Source: Hydrocarboniclastica marina (lineage in GTDB: Bacteria > Pseudomonadota > Gammaproteobacteria > Pseudomonadales > Oleiphilaceae). From it: a DNA stretch of 64,000 nucleotides. The DNA lies in assembly GCF_004851605.1 (NCBI RefSeq), contig NZ_CP031093.1, positions 1,364,001-1,428,000 on the forward strand, given 5' to 3'. Shown here piece after piece: positions 40,494 to 49,280 of the stretch. A model generated the notes under the pieces. The model was not told the DNA's origin. It searched no databases and saw nothing but the letters and a program-made list of their open reading frames with translations. The first letter of the stretch is position 1, and each line of letters opens with the position of its first letter. The translations under genes were made by a program, and so were the position numbers.

Positions 40494-40606
40494 TTGGCCG
40501 GGTAACCTTGATTATCGATCGACGTGAGTCCCTCACGCGTTCTATCTCGCCTTCCCAGTGATCAATCAAACACGCACCGTGCACAACACCGCACCGCGTA
40601 ACAGTT

Positions 40607-40725
40607 TGCCTGACGACCATAGCGAGCGGGAACCACCTGATCCCTTTCCGAACTCAGCAGTGAAACCACTCAGCGCCAATGGTAGTGTGGGGATCCCCCA
40701 TGTGAGAGTAGGTCATCGTCAGGCG
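40607..40725 (+). rRNA. rrf: 5S ribosomal RNA
   Basis: About 119 bases. The terminal helix TGCCTGACGA / TCGTCAGGC closes the molecule, and the conserved CCGAACTCAGCAGTGAAAC and ATGGTAGTGTGGGGATCCCC segments are intact. No tRNA follows; the operon terminator is 10 bases downstream. Confidence 0.95.
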
Positions 40726-40734
40726 CCTAAACCC

Positions 40735-40769
40735 AAAGCCCCCGGTACAGCTGTACCGGGGGCTTTTTT
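40735..40769 (+). terminator. rRNA operon terminator
   Basis: A perfect palindrome (AGCCCCCGGTACAG / CTGTACCGGGGGCT) with a flanking A-run and a following T-run: a very strong, potentially bidirectional, intrinsic terminator. Confidence 0.93.
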
Positions 40770-41123
40770 ATGCCCGCCGTTTAACACCCCGGATCACGCC
40801 TGATGCCAGCTGCGCCCTGCAGGGGACTGAGCGGCTGTCGCACCAACGCCCCGCGTGGGGCCTCTGCGTCGCCTTTTACCGCCCGTGTGTCTGCTCTACA
40901 ATGTCGCCTCTTGCTCTCCGGCTGACTTATAACCGGGTTAGGCTGACTCTCACCATCTGTTCGCAACGATCGGTTAGCACCGATTGGTGCAGCTTTGGGA
41001 CGACCAACATCTGTTCCGTTGTGGTTCTTCCGGCTTCGCTATTAAACTTCTGTAGTTCTTAATGCTCTTTACTGCCGGGCGGGTATTGACGCTCGGCCGA
41101 CATTTTCATTTTCGGGAGGCGCC
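40770..41123. other. Intergenic region between the rRNA operon and rsmC
   Basis: No gene is evident on either strand. It should hold the rsmC promoter; no clear -35/-10 pair can be chosen. A GGGAGG ribosome site closes it. Confidence 0.4.
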
Positions 41124-42146
41124 TTGGAAGCCACGAGCGAGTTGATACTACGACATTTGGCTGAGGTGCCGTCTGGCGCGCTTATGGTCACCCCGCCTAA
41201 TGACGAGCTTCTGTCAAAGCTCCCGCCGGGGCGCTTCGTGACTCTGAACTATGGACACTGGCAGCAGTTGCGCTCGCGGGATGGCTGGGAAGGCCAATTT
41301 GGACTGGTGGCTTCGGATCCCGTAGATTTCGCTATTGTCTGGATGCCGAAGGCTCGTAAAGAGTTCGAACTGCTGATGACCTGGACGCTCAGCCAGCTCA
41401 ACCCGGGAGCCCGGTTGTGGTTGGTTGGCGAGAAGAAAGGTGGAACCGAAAGCAGCGGCAAGGCACTGCAAAAGACTCTCGGCTGTGGCAGTAAACGGGA
41501 TTCTGCACGCCACTGCCAGCTTTGGGAGTACGTTACTAAAACCACGGGCAAGGCGTTTTCTCTTGATGACTGGATGTACCGCCGATCGGCGCAGGTTCCT
41601 GTTGGGAGTGAACAGCAGGAAATTGTGCTTGTTGATGTGCCCGGTGTGTTCAGCCAAGGCCGTCTCGATGAGGGAACGGCACTTTTACTCGCGTCTCTCG
41701 ATGAAATGCCGAAAGGCCCTGTGTTGGATTTTGCCTGCGGCGGAGGTGTGATCGGGACGGCCTTGATGGCGCGCTGGGGTGCCCTCCAAATCAACTTCAT
41801 TGACATCCAGTGGCAGGCTCTTCTGGCCACCGAACAGACGCTCCTCGCCAATGGGCTGATCGGCGAGGTTTCGCCCAGCGATGGCCTGGCCGGACTGTCG
41901 GGTAAGTTCGGCACGATAGTGTCGAACCCGCCGTTTCATAGCGGTCTCAAAACGGACCTGGAGATTGTTCGTCAGTTCGTTGCACGGGTTAGGGCACATC
42001 TGCTACCAGGCGGGGTACTCTGGTTAGTCGCAAACGCATTTCTACCTTATCAACAACTGCTCGAGGACCAGTTCGGGACTGTCGAAGTTGCGTCAGACAA
42101 CCGTCGGTTTAGAGTTTATCGCGCGAGTCTTCAGAAAGTGAGGTAG
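41124..42146 (+). CDS. rsmC: 16S rRNA m2G1207 methyltransferase RsmC
   Basis: SAM-dependent methyltransferase that modifies guanine N2 in 16S rRNA. It has the RsmC two-domain layout: a degenerate N-terminal methyltransferase-like half (to about 170) and an active C-terminal half with SAM site VLDFACGGGVIGTALMARWG and catalytic motif IVSNPPFHSGLKTD. Length (340) is normal. The start is TTG at 41124, supported by a GGGAGG site 4 bases upstream. The flavin reductase gene begins directly at its stop. It lies next to the rRNA operon whose product it modifies, probably by coincidence. Confidence 0.92.
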   Translation: MEATSELILRHLAEVPSGALMVTPPNDELLSKLPPGRFVTLNYGHWQQLRSRDGWEGQFGLVASDPVDFAIVWMPKARKEFELLMTWTLSQLNPGARLWLVGEKKGGTESSGKALQKTLGCGSKRDSARHCQLWEYVTKTTGKAFSLDDWMYRRSAQVPVGSEQQEIVLVDVPGVFSQGRLDEGTALLLASLDEMPKGPVLDFACGGGVIGTALMARWGALQINFIDIQWQALLATEQTLLANGLIGEVSPSDGLAGLSGKFGTIVSNPPFHSGLKTDLEIVRQFVARVRAHLLPGGVLWLVANAFLPYQQLLEDQFGTVEVASDNRRFRVYRASLQKVR

Positions 42147-42764
42147 ATGATGGATATAGATTTCAAGAGCTTGCCGCCAAGTGATGTTTACCACTGTCTC
42201 ACGCAAACATTGATTCCGAGGCCTGTCGCTTGGGTGCTGACGGAGAATCCCGCCGGTGATTATAATCTGGCGCCATTTTCATACTTTACCGCGGTCAGCA
42301 GCGATCCGCCTTTAGTTATGATCTCGGTTGGGAAAAAGCCTGACAGTAGTTTCAAGGACACCCGAGTAAACATCGAGGCGCGCGGGCACTTCGTTATCCA
42401 TCAAGCCCATAGCGGCCTCGCAGCGCCAATGACCGAGACAGCGCGTGCACTGGAGCACGGGGACTCAGAACTCGACAGGATAGAGCTGACCACCACGCCA
42501 TTTGCCGGGTTTAGCCTGCCAAGGCTTGTGCAATGTCGTGTGGCTATGGCTTGCAGGCTTTTCGAACTGAAGGAAGTCGGGACGAATCGCCAAGCGCTCG
42601 TTTTTGGAGAGGTTCAGCATCTTTACGTCGATGACAAGGCCCTGATAGAAGATAAGAAAGGACGACTGAAAGTCGACGCAGCTATGCTCGACCCAGTTGG
42701 CCGACTTGGCGCGAATGAATACAGCAAAATGGGCGAGGTTTTAACGATCCCCAGGCCAAGTTGA
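42147..42764 (+). CDS. Flavin reductase family (FMN-binding split barrel) protein
   Basis: A 205-residue flavin reductase-like protein. It has the FMN-binding motif LIPRPVAWVLTENPAGDYNL, then APFSYFTAVSSDPPLVMISVG and a later VQCRVAMACRLFELKEVGTN. Members bind FMN and reduce flavins or act as oxidoreductases of unknown substrate. The gene starts at the rsmC stop; either of two adjacent ATGs (42147 or 42150) could be used, and the GTGAGG ribosome site is better spaced for the second. Probably in one transcript with rsmC. Confidence 0.88.
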   Translation: MMDIDFKSLPPSDVYHCLTQTLIPRPVAWVLTENPAGDYNLAPFSYFTAVSSDPPLVMISVGKKPDSSFKDTRVNIEARGHFVIHQAHSGLAAPMTETARALEHGDSELDRIELTTTPFAGFSLPRLVQCRVAMACRLFELKEVGTNRQALVFGEVQHLYVDDKALIEDKKGRLKVDAAMLDPVGRLGANEYSKMGEVLTIPRPS

Positions 42765-42793
42765 CCCGATGGACTGCCCGTAACCGCACCAGT

Positions 42794-43081
42794 CTAAGCG
42801 CCTTGGTAACCGGCGCGTTCAGCTTCCGGTACGCCCGGATCCCCGGCGCCGGGCTGTGTGCTGTGAGACTGGGAGTGGGCCATGTAGTCCGGATCGATCC
42901 ATGACTGAGGGAGTGACTCACCTGAGGGAAAGCCCAGTTCAGCCTTTCGAAAATCGTCTGGCTCTTGCAGTTCCTGTCCCCACAGCTCTCGGCCAGTGAC
43001 AATCGTAGAGAACGGATTGGTCAGGTCCGCCAATTGTTCGACTTCGATAAGATGTCCAGATGCAAGATTCTTCATCAGCAT
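42794..43081 (-). CDS. Conserved hypothetical protein, about 95 residues
   Basis: I do not recognise a named family. The protein begins MLMKNLASGHLIEVEQLADL, has a middle TNPFSTIVTGRELWGQELQE, then FPSGESLPQSWIDPDYM, and a proline- and serine-rich tail. The pattern NPF-x-GR-x-GEELQ and FPSGE-LP-WxDP recalls short uncharacterised proteins I have seen in Pseudomonas and Marinobacter. There is no signal or membrane segment. A GGAACGGAG ribosome site precedes the start, which may be either of two ATGs six bases apart. It stands alone, convergent with the flavin reductase gene. Confidence 0.65.
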   Translation of the reverse strand: MLMKNLASGHLIEVEQLADLTNPFSTIVTGRELWGQELQEPDDFRKAELGFPSGESLPQSWIDPDYMAHSQSHSTQPGAGDPGVPEAERAGYQGA

Positions 43082-43334
43082 AGCAAGCTCCGTTCCTTCA
43101 GCGAGAAAAATTCAGCTTGCCATTGTTGCCAAGGCTTTGACAGCAGGTAAACGCTTCGTAATCTCGTGCAGCACTATGGGTAATGCCACGTTAGCTGACT
43201 AGGATTAACATGACCGGGCGGCTGTCGGCCTAGAGTTGCCTCACGCCTGTATCGGTGCCACGGTCACCTTCAAACGGAACGCGGTCGGTCGCCAAAGAGT
43301 CGCGTAAGCGCTGAGAATCCCGGGGAGAGGTCAT

Positions 43335-43985
43335 ATGTGGTTGTCTAAAAATCAAGTTGAAATGCCAAGCGCGGAGTCGGCGTTGCCCGGCCGTAGCGGC
43401 CCCTTGGAAGTGACTAACGAGCATTTCGTTAATGGGCGCCCGATCAAACCTCCTTTTCCGGAATCACTGGAAGAAGTTGTTTTTGGGATGGGCTGCTTTT
43501 GGGGTGCGGAACGCTGCTTCTGGACGCAAGAAGGTGTCTGGACAACCGCTGTCGGATACGCAGGCGGATTCACGAAAAATCCGACCTATGAAGAGGTCTG
43601 CTCCGGTCGAACAGGTCATACGGAAGCTGTCAGGGTGGTCTTTGATCCGAAGACAGTCGCTCTCGACCGGATCCTGCAGATGTTCTGGGAGAGCCACGAC
43701 CCAACGCAAGGGATGCGGCAAGGTAATGACGTAGGCAGCCAGTACAGATCTGCAATCTATACAACAACCTCGTCGCAGCTTAGCGCAGCACTTGCTAGTT
43801 GCGATATATTTCAGCGGGCTTTATCTGAAGCCGGGAAGGGTACTATCACAACCGAAATATCCGCAGCCGGACCTTTTTACTATGCGGAGTCCTACCATCA
43901 GCAGTATCTGGCCAAGAATCCTCAAGGCTACTGCGGGCTAGGCGGCACGGGTGTCCGTTGCCCGGTCGGTATCAAATTCGAATAA
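43335..43985 (+). CDS. msrA: Peptide-methionine (S)-S-oxide reductase MsrA
   Basis: Repairs methionine-S-sulfoxide in proteins. The catalytic Cys54 is in the MsrA signature [13 protein letters not shown]. The family motifs [20 protein letters not shown] and [20 protein letters not shown] follow, and the resolving Cys residues are near the end ([15 protein letters not shown]). The N-terminal extension of about 45 residues and length of 216 match the long MsrA form in E. coli and Pseudomonas. It has no signal peptide, so it is cytoplasmic. The stop lies inside a 17-bp tandem repeat. Confidence 0.95.
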   Translation: MWLSKNQVEMPSAESALPGRSGPLEVTNEHFVNGRPIKPPFPESLEEVVFGMGCFWGAERCFWTQEGVWTTAVGYAGGFTKNPTYEEVCSGRTGHTEAVRVVFDPKTVALDRILQMFWESHDPTQGMRQGNDVGSQYRSAIYTTTSSQLSAALASCDIFQRALSEAGKGTITTEISAAGPFYYAESYHQQYLAKNPQGYCGLGGTGVRCPVGIKFE

Positions 43986-44021
43986 AAGTCGAGCTAGAAT
44001 AAAAGTCGAACTAGAGTAAAA
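43980..44021. repeat. 17-bp tandem repeat at the msrA stop codon
   Basis: Units 43980-43996 and 43997-44013 differ at one position (GAATAAAAGTCGAGCTA versus a version with A at the 14th base). A partial third unit runs to 44021. The msrA TAA is inside the first unit. Confidence 0.85.
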
Positions 44022-44039
44022 AAGGCCCCAGATGGGGCC
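44018..44039 (-). terminator. Terminator of the riboflavin synthase gene
   Basis: On the minus strand, GGCCCC-ATCT-GGGGCC is followed by a T-run (A-run at 44018-44023 on the plus strand). It lies about 70 bases downstream of the ribE stop. Confidence 0.7.
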
Positions 44040-44109
44040 GAAGGGGTTAGGATAAAACGACGGGCGAAAAGATGGTTTTAAAATAGTCAGTAAAATTAGA
44101 GCAAACACA

Positions 44110-44742
44110 CTAATATTTACTGCGCGGCGGCATTGACCCGTCGTAGCCGAGCCGCGCCAGAGTGTCGACGATAGCTTGAGTCTGGCTGTCAACTTCAATA
44201 TTCACCATGTCACCTTCTTCCAACAACGCGAAGCGCGTGACGCGCAACGTTTCGGGAATGAGGTACACGGTAAAAGTATCTTCGCCGGTTTCTGCTACAG
44301 TCAGGCTGGCACCGTCGATCGCAATGAACCCTTTCGGGAAAATGTACTTCATCCACGCGGTGTCAACTTGAAAGGTCAAACGGTAGTTATTGGTGGGCTT
44401 CTCCAGGGCGCGTACCCGAGCCTGGGTATGAACATGACCTGAAAGTATGTGGCCGCCAATTTCATCACCTATACGCGCTGCACGCTCGAAATTGACCCTG
44501 TCGCCATGCCTGAGCTTTCCCAGCCCCGTGCAGGACAGTGTTTCCATCATTACATCGAAGCAAATCGTATCCCGCGACTCCTGCTGCACAACGGTAAGAC
44601 AAACACCGTTTATGGCGACTGAGGCTCCAACCGCGACGTTTTCCATAGCGCCAGTCGGGAAATGTATCTGCAGGGTATGTAGCCCCGGCTTTTTTTCGAT
44701 ACGCGTGATTTCAGCCAGGCCCTGAACAATTCCAGTGAACAC
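44110..44742 (-). CDS. ribE: Riboflavin synthase alpha chain
   Basis: Dismutates two 6,7-dimethyl-8-ribityllumazine molecules to riboflavin. Two tandem lumazine-binding barrels are visible. The first begins MFTGIVQGLAEITRIEKKPG with GASVAINGVCLTV; the second begins GGHILSGHVHTQARV with GFIAIDGASLTV. The C-terminal trimerisation helix ends the protein. Length (210) is normal. No FMN riboswitch is visible in the 247-base upstream region, so it is probably not FMN-switch controlled at this locus. Confidence 0.95.
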   Translation of the reverse strand: MFTGIVQGLAEITRIEKKPGLHTLQIHFPTGAMENVAVGASVAINGVCLTVVQQESRDTICFDVMMETLSCTGLGKLRHGDRVNFERAARIGDEIGGHILSGHVHTQARVRALEKPTNNYRLTFQVDTAWMKYIFPKGFIAIDGASLTVAETGEDTFTVYLIPETLRVTRFALLEEGDMVNIEVDSQTQAIVDTLARLGYDGSMPPRSKY

Positions 44743-44989
44743 CGTAAGACTTCCCCTTGCTCTATCAGTGACTCTCCGCCTTCAGCCGCTTGAACGGCTA
44801 ACAACGTGGTTATGCTCATGATTAGATTTCGTCACTCTGTTCGCTCAAGTCGGCGGCAAACAGGTCGATAACTAATTTAGAGCTATAGTATCAGTAAGGC
44901 CAGCAGCTGACCTCATGCGGATCTGCTCCACACGATGCTGAAGCGTTTTCGAGATCTTGCGCTGACTCCTCCCAACCAAGGCGACTACA

Positions 44990-45934
44990 GTGGAAAACGG
45001 TAACCGGTCATCGACCGCGACGCGCAAGGCCTGGCCCCAGCCGCGGGTGCACCCGGGCCGCGACCCGTCGGCGAAAGCGTCTCTGACCCCGTCCGAGGCA
45101 GATGAGAATGTTCGTCTTGCGAATGAGGGCTTGGCCAGGTCTGAGCCTGCTGTTTCGGAAGTACAGCCTGCGCCAACCGGCGAAGAGGATAGAGAAAAAT
45201 CAGCTGCGGCCCCGACCACACAAACCGAAGACGAAACCCCAGCTGAACCCGAAGCGATTGTCGAAGAAAATGTGCCCGACCGGGCGTACTTTGAGATGCA
45301 CCAGCGCCGGCGCAAAGCGCTGCTCAAAGACTGCTCAGGCGTTAAACTTCTCGATTTTCACATCTTGGCAATGGCCGAGTGGCCCGAGAATTTTAGGCTC
45401 GTGCAGGCGCGACGTCGCAGGGACCAGTGGTTGTTCATTATGAGCATAATGGCAGCCCTTTTTCTGGCAGGACTGGGTAGTTTCATCCCTGCGTGGACAG
45501 GGGGCGCCGCTTTCGGGGCCATGACGTTACTGGGGTTTCTACTAGTGCCGGATTTCCGCCGACTCATCATCCAGCGCCCCAGCTATCGCGAGCTTCTGTT
45601 GCAGCGCCGGCAAATCCTCAAACGTGCCCGCCAGCACATACAGTATCTTGAGGGCCCGGCGGGCTTGGCATGGCAATGCCAAGCTCTGGGGGAGTATAAC
45701 CCAGCATTGCGACAGGCCCGCTTCCAGAATCTTTTCAACTACTCTCAGGACAATACCCTTCTAAGCCACATCCGTACCCGCGCTCATGTCAGGCTCTATC
45801 TTATGTTCGTTCTGGAAGCTGAACGGGCTTATGAGGCAATGCATCACAGCTACCTTGAGGCCCAGCAAGAGGCACGTGAACGGGGATGGGAGCCCGCCAG
45901 CGCTGAGATTGATGCCTCATCTCAGTATTCTTGA
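44990..45934 (+). CDS. Uncharacterised membrane protein upstream of psrA
   Basis: I do not recognise this 314-residue protein. The N-terminal third is low-complexity and rich in Glu, Ala, Pro and Thr (about 1-95). A basic region follows (HQRRRKALLKD, VQARRRRDQW), then two membrane segments around 145-190 (WLFIMSIMAALFLAGLGSFI and GGAAFGAMTLLGFLLVP). A C-terminal region of about 125 residues has Arg-rich helices (QRRQILKRARQHIQYLEG). The GTG start has AAGG 8 bases upstream; the same frame has a stop 27 bases before it. The gene ends within the -35 element of psrA. Both soluble ends are probably cytoplasmic. Confidence 0.75.
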   Translation: MENGNRSSTATRKAWPQPRVHPGRDPSAKASLTPSEADENVRLANEGLARSEPAVSEVQPAPTGEEDREKSAAAPTTQTEDETPAEPEAIVEENVPDRAYFEMHQRRRKALLKDCSGVKLLDFHILAMAEWPENFRLVQARRRRDQWLFIMSIMAALFLAGLGSFIPAWTGGAAFGAMTLLGFLLVPDFRRLIIQRPSYRELLLQRRQILKRARQHIQYLEGPAGLAWQCQALGEYNPALRQARFQNLFNYSQDNTLLSHIRTRAHVRLYLMFVLEAERAYEAMHHSYLEAQQEARERGWEPASAEIDASSQYS

Positions 45935-45959
45935 CAGCCTTTCGTTTCAAACGTATGTT
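45931..45959 (+). promoter_or_regulatory. psrA promoter
   Basis: TTGACA (45931-45936), a 17-base spacer and TATGTT (45954-45959). The -35 overlaps the stop codon of the upstream gene, and the -10 lies inside the PsrA operator. Confidence 0.75.
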
Positions 45960-45974
45960 TCAAACATATGTTTG
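45944..45974. promoter_or_regulatory. Two overlapping PsrA-type operators
   Basis: CAAAC-GTAT-GTTTC (45948-45961) and the perfect palindrome CAAAC-ATAT-GTTTG (45961-45974) share one base. An extra GTTTC half-site precedes them at 45944-45948, giving a 13-base periodicity. They match the published type of PsrA site, [G/C]AAAC-N2-4-GTTT[G/C], and cover the -10 element, which indicates autorepression. Confidence 0.75.
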
Positions 45975-45988
45975 GTAGGGTGAGGCCC

Positions 45989-46681
45989 ATGGCACAGTCG
46001 GAAACCGTAGAGCGCATTCTGGACGCAGCCGAGTCCCTGTTCGCGGATCGGGGCTTTTCTGAAACTTCGTTGAGAATGATTACCAGCAAAGCCAAGGTTA
46101 ACCTGGCCGCGGTCAACTATCATTTCGGCTCGAAGAACGCGCTTATTCATGCAGTGTTCGCTCGGTTCCTCACCCCTTTCTGCAACTCACTGGAACTGGC
46201 TTTCGATCAGCTTGAGGCCGGGGGTAACGTCGGTAACGAAGGACTTGAGCCTCTGCTGAGAGCGCTTACAGAAACCGCGGTGAGAAGTCAGGCAGGTCGT
46301 TACGATGAGGGCATCTCTATCTTCATGCGGCTGCTGGGACTCGCCTACACACAGTCCCAGGGGCATCTGCGAAAGTTTCTCGAAGCGGAGTACAGCAAAA
46401 CTTTCGGTCGCTTCATGCGGTTGCTCAAGGAAGCTACACCTGAATTGGGGCCGGTAGAACGTTACTGGCGAATCCAGTTCATGATCGGCGCCACAGCCTT
46501 CACCATGTCCAGCAGTGAGGCATTGGGCGATATTCTGGAGAACAAGCTAGGCGTCGAGACGCCGGTCGAGGAAATCGTGGCGCGGCTTGTGCCGTTTCTC
46601 GCGGCGGGTATGAAGGCTCGTACTCTGGACGGAACCGCTATTCCGAAGGGCAGGTCATTCGCCGGCGCTATCCCTTCCTGA
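45989..46681 (+). CDS. psrA: TetR-family transcriptional regulator PsrA
   Basis: Long-chain-fatty-acid-responsive regulator; in Pseudomonas it represses beta-oxidation genes and itself and activates rpoS. The N-terminal HTH (MAQSETVERILDAAESLFAD, then NLAAVNYHFGSKNALIHAVF) is nearly the same as I remember for Pseudomonas PsrA. The ligand-binding C-terminal domain is normal in size (230 residues). The ATG at 45989 has a purine-rich ribosome site (GGTAGGGTGAGG); an upstream in-frame ATG at 45968 lies inside the operator. The ldt, nagZ and mtnP genes follow on the same strand. Confidence 0.92.
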   Translation: MAQSETVERILDAAESLFADRGFSETSLRMITSKAKVNLAAVNYHFGSKNALIHAVFARFLTPFCNSLELAFDQLEAGGNVGNEGLEPLLRALTETAVRSQAGRYDEGISIFMRLLGLAYTQSQGHLRKFLEAEYSKTFGRFMRLLKEATPELGPVERYWRIQFMIGATAFTMSSSEALGDILENKLGVETPVEEIVARLVPFLAAGMKARTLDGTAIPKGRSFAGAIPS

Positions 46682-46802
46682 ACCTGATCTCCGCCGCGGC
46701 TGCCCATAGGGCCGATATTGCAAACGCTTTCCTCAGCCGCCAGACTCTGACCAACGTCGCAACCCCTTGCTGCAGGGCAGGTACCGCCGGAGCACAGATA
46801 CC

Positions 46803-47306
46803 GTGAGCGAAGTGAAGGCCGTCGACGCGGCATCCGCACTAGTGATTGATCTTCAGGCGCAAGTGATGACCGTTTTCCGGCAGGGTACGCCCTCGCTTTG
46901 CTACCGGATCTCAACTGCCCTGAACGGGCCCGCCGAAGCCAATGGCTCGTTCGGGACACCCAGGGGCAAGCACCGCATCAGAGCTCTGATCGGTAAGGAT
47001 CTGCCTTTAGGTGCGGTTTTTGTCGGGCGCCGTCCGACCGGAGAAATCTGGACTCCCGAGCTAGCCATCAGCAACCCCAATCGGGACTGGATACTGACGC
47101 GCATTCTCTGGTTGTGCGGTGAGGAGCCTGGTTTCAACCGCGGCGGGACAGTCGACTCAATGCGCCGCTTCATATACATTCACGGCACACCCGATACCGA
47201 GCCTATGGGGGTGCCCCGATCCCATGGCTGTATTCGCATGCGGAACCGTGACATCGATCAGCTTTTTGGATTCGTCACTGCTGGCCTTCCTGTTGCGATT
47301 GATTGA
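46803..47306 (+). CDS. L,D-transpeptidase (YkuD domain), no signal peptide
   Basis: YkuD-family enzyme. The motif HGTPDTEPMGVPRSHGCIRM contains the catalytic His and Cys and the following Arg (SHGCIRMRN). The family forms 3-3 cross-links in peptidoglycan or attaches proteins to it, normally in the periplasm. The 167-residue product begins SEVKAVDAASALVIDLQAQV and shows no hydrophobic signal segment in any start tried. I prefer the GTG at 46803 (GGAG 10 bases upstream) to a TTG at 46767 that has no ribosome site. It stands between psrA and nagZ. Export and function are open. Confidence 0.82.
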   Translation: MSEVKAVDAASALVIDLQAQVMTVFRQGTPSLCYRISTALNGPAEANGSFGTPRGKHRIRALIGKDLPLGAVFVGRRPTGEIWTPELAISNPNRDWILTRILWLCGEEPGFNRGGTVDSMRRFIYIHGTPDTEPMGVPRSHGCIRMRNRDIDQLFGFVTAGLPVAID

Positions 47307-47378
47307 GTCTGTAGACACTCCTTTTTCCTTTAGAGCACCCGGACAAAGAGAACCCGGATACAAACTGGAGATCGAAAA

Positions 47379-48410
47379 TTGGTCGGAAACCTCATGCTCG
47401 ACCTCGCCGGGCTTGAACTGAGCCACGACGAAGCAGACCTCCTGTCAGCCCCTCAAGTCGGCGGCCTTATACTTTTCGCTCGGAATTACTCCGACTGCGA
47501 CCAATTGTCGCGGCTGACTAAATCAGTGAGGGAGGTACGGCCCGACCTGCTTATAGCGGTCGACCAAGAAGGCGGTCGGGTTCAGCGGTTTCGCCAGGGC
47601 TTCACGCGTCTGCCCCCTATGAGGGCACTTGGGACGTTGTACGATCGCGAGCCGACAGCAGCCAGAAGGCTGGCTTCAGATTGCGGTTGGCTGCTGGCGA
47701 CCGAGCTCCTACGTTTCGAGATTGACTTCAGCTTCACGCCAGTGCTTGATCTGGACTACCACGATACTACGGTGATAGGCGATCGCGCTTTTCACCGCGA
47801 TCCTGACGCTGTATCGGTACTAGCCGGATCTCTGGCCCAAGGCATGGCGGAAGCAGGCATGGCCTCGGTTGGTAAACATTTTCCGGGGCACGGCTTCGTG
47901 CGGGGCGATAGCCATACTGAAATGCCGGTTGATGAACGTTCGCTGTCAGAGCTGATGCAGACCGACATTCGCCCGTTCGAGGCATTGTGTAACAAGGAGC
48001 TTCGGGGGCTCATGCCCGCCCATGTGATTTATCCAGACGTTGATTCCTGTCCGGCTGGTTTCTCTCGGGTCTGGTTGCAGCAGATTGTTCGTAGGCAGTT
48101 GGGGTTCGCTGGCGTGATTTTCAGCGATGATCTGAGTATGGCCGCGGCCGGAATTGCAGGAACACCCTCGGCTCGTGCCCGCGCAGCCCTGGACGCAGGC
48201 TGCGACATGGTCCTGGTCTGCAATGACCCCGACGCCGCACGCGAGGTCCTCAAGTGGCTACAGGCCGAACCTGACTCAGCGCCATCCAGGAGCACAGCGC
48301 TGGCATCGCTTGCGCGGCGGTGCTCCGCTGAGGAGGCGTGGCAACGCACCCGTACTGAGCGCTACCAGGCTGTTCAGCAGCGCTTGGCGACGCTGGGTGG
48401 TGCAGCCTGA
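47379..48410 (+). CDS. nagZ: Beta-N-acetylhexosaminidase NagZ
   Basis: Family 3 glycosidase that removes GlcNAc from GlcNAc-anhydroMurNAc peptides during cell-wall recycling in the cytoplasm; its products also influence AmpC induction. Motifs: QEGGRVQRFRQGFTRLP, the catalytic loop KHFPGHGFVRGDSHTEMP (acid/base His-Asp dyad) and nucleophile Asp in GVIFSDDLSMAAAG. Length of about 343 is normal. The start is TTG at 47379 with GGAG 8 bases upstream; an ATG five codons later is the alternative. Followed by mtnP. Confidence 0.95.
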   Translation: MVGNLMLDLAGLELSHDEADLLSAPQVGGLILFARNYSDCDQLSRLTKSVREVRPDLLIAVDQEGGRVQRFRQGFTRLPPMRALGTLYDREPTAARRLASDCGWLLATELLRFEIDFSFTPVLDLDYHDTTVIGDRAFHRDPDAVSVLAGSLAQGMAEAGMASVGKHFPGHGFVRGDSHTEMPVDERSLSELMQTDIRPFEALCNKELRGLMPAHVIYPDVDSCPAGFSRVWLQQIVRRQLGFAGVIFSDDLSMAAAGIAGTPSARARAALDAGCDMVLVCNDPDAAREVLKWLQAEPDSAPSRSTALASLARRCSAEEAWQRTRTERYQAVQQRLATLGGAA

Positions 48411-48448
48411 GGGCCTGCTTTCACCGTAAGCTTTCGCTTTTTCAGTAA

Positions 48449-49243
<795 letters not shown>

Positions 49244-49280
49244 TTGCGTGCCCGGCCGTCCGTGTTTTTGGGGCGATCGT

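Noticed and set aside
44743-44989. FMN riboswitch upstream of riboflavin synthase
   Set aside because: The conserved RFN segments are not found.
44935-45003. A 22-codon reading frame overlapping the start of the unknown membrane protein gene
   Set aside because: No ribosome site and no in-frame link to the downstream gene.
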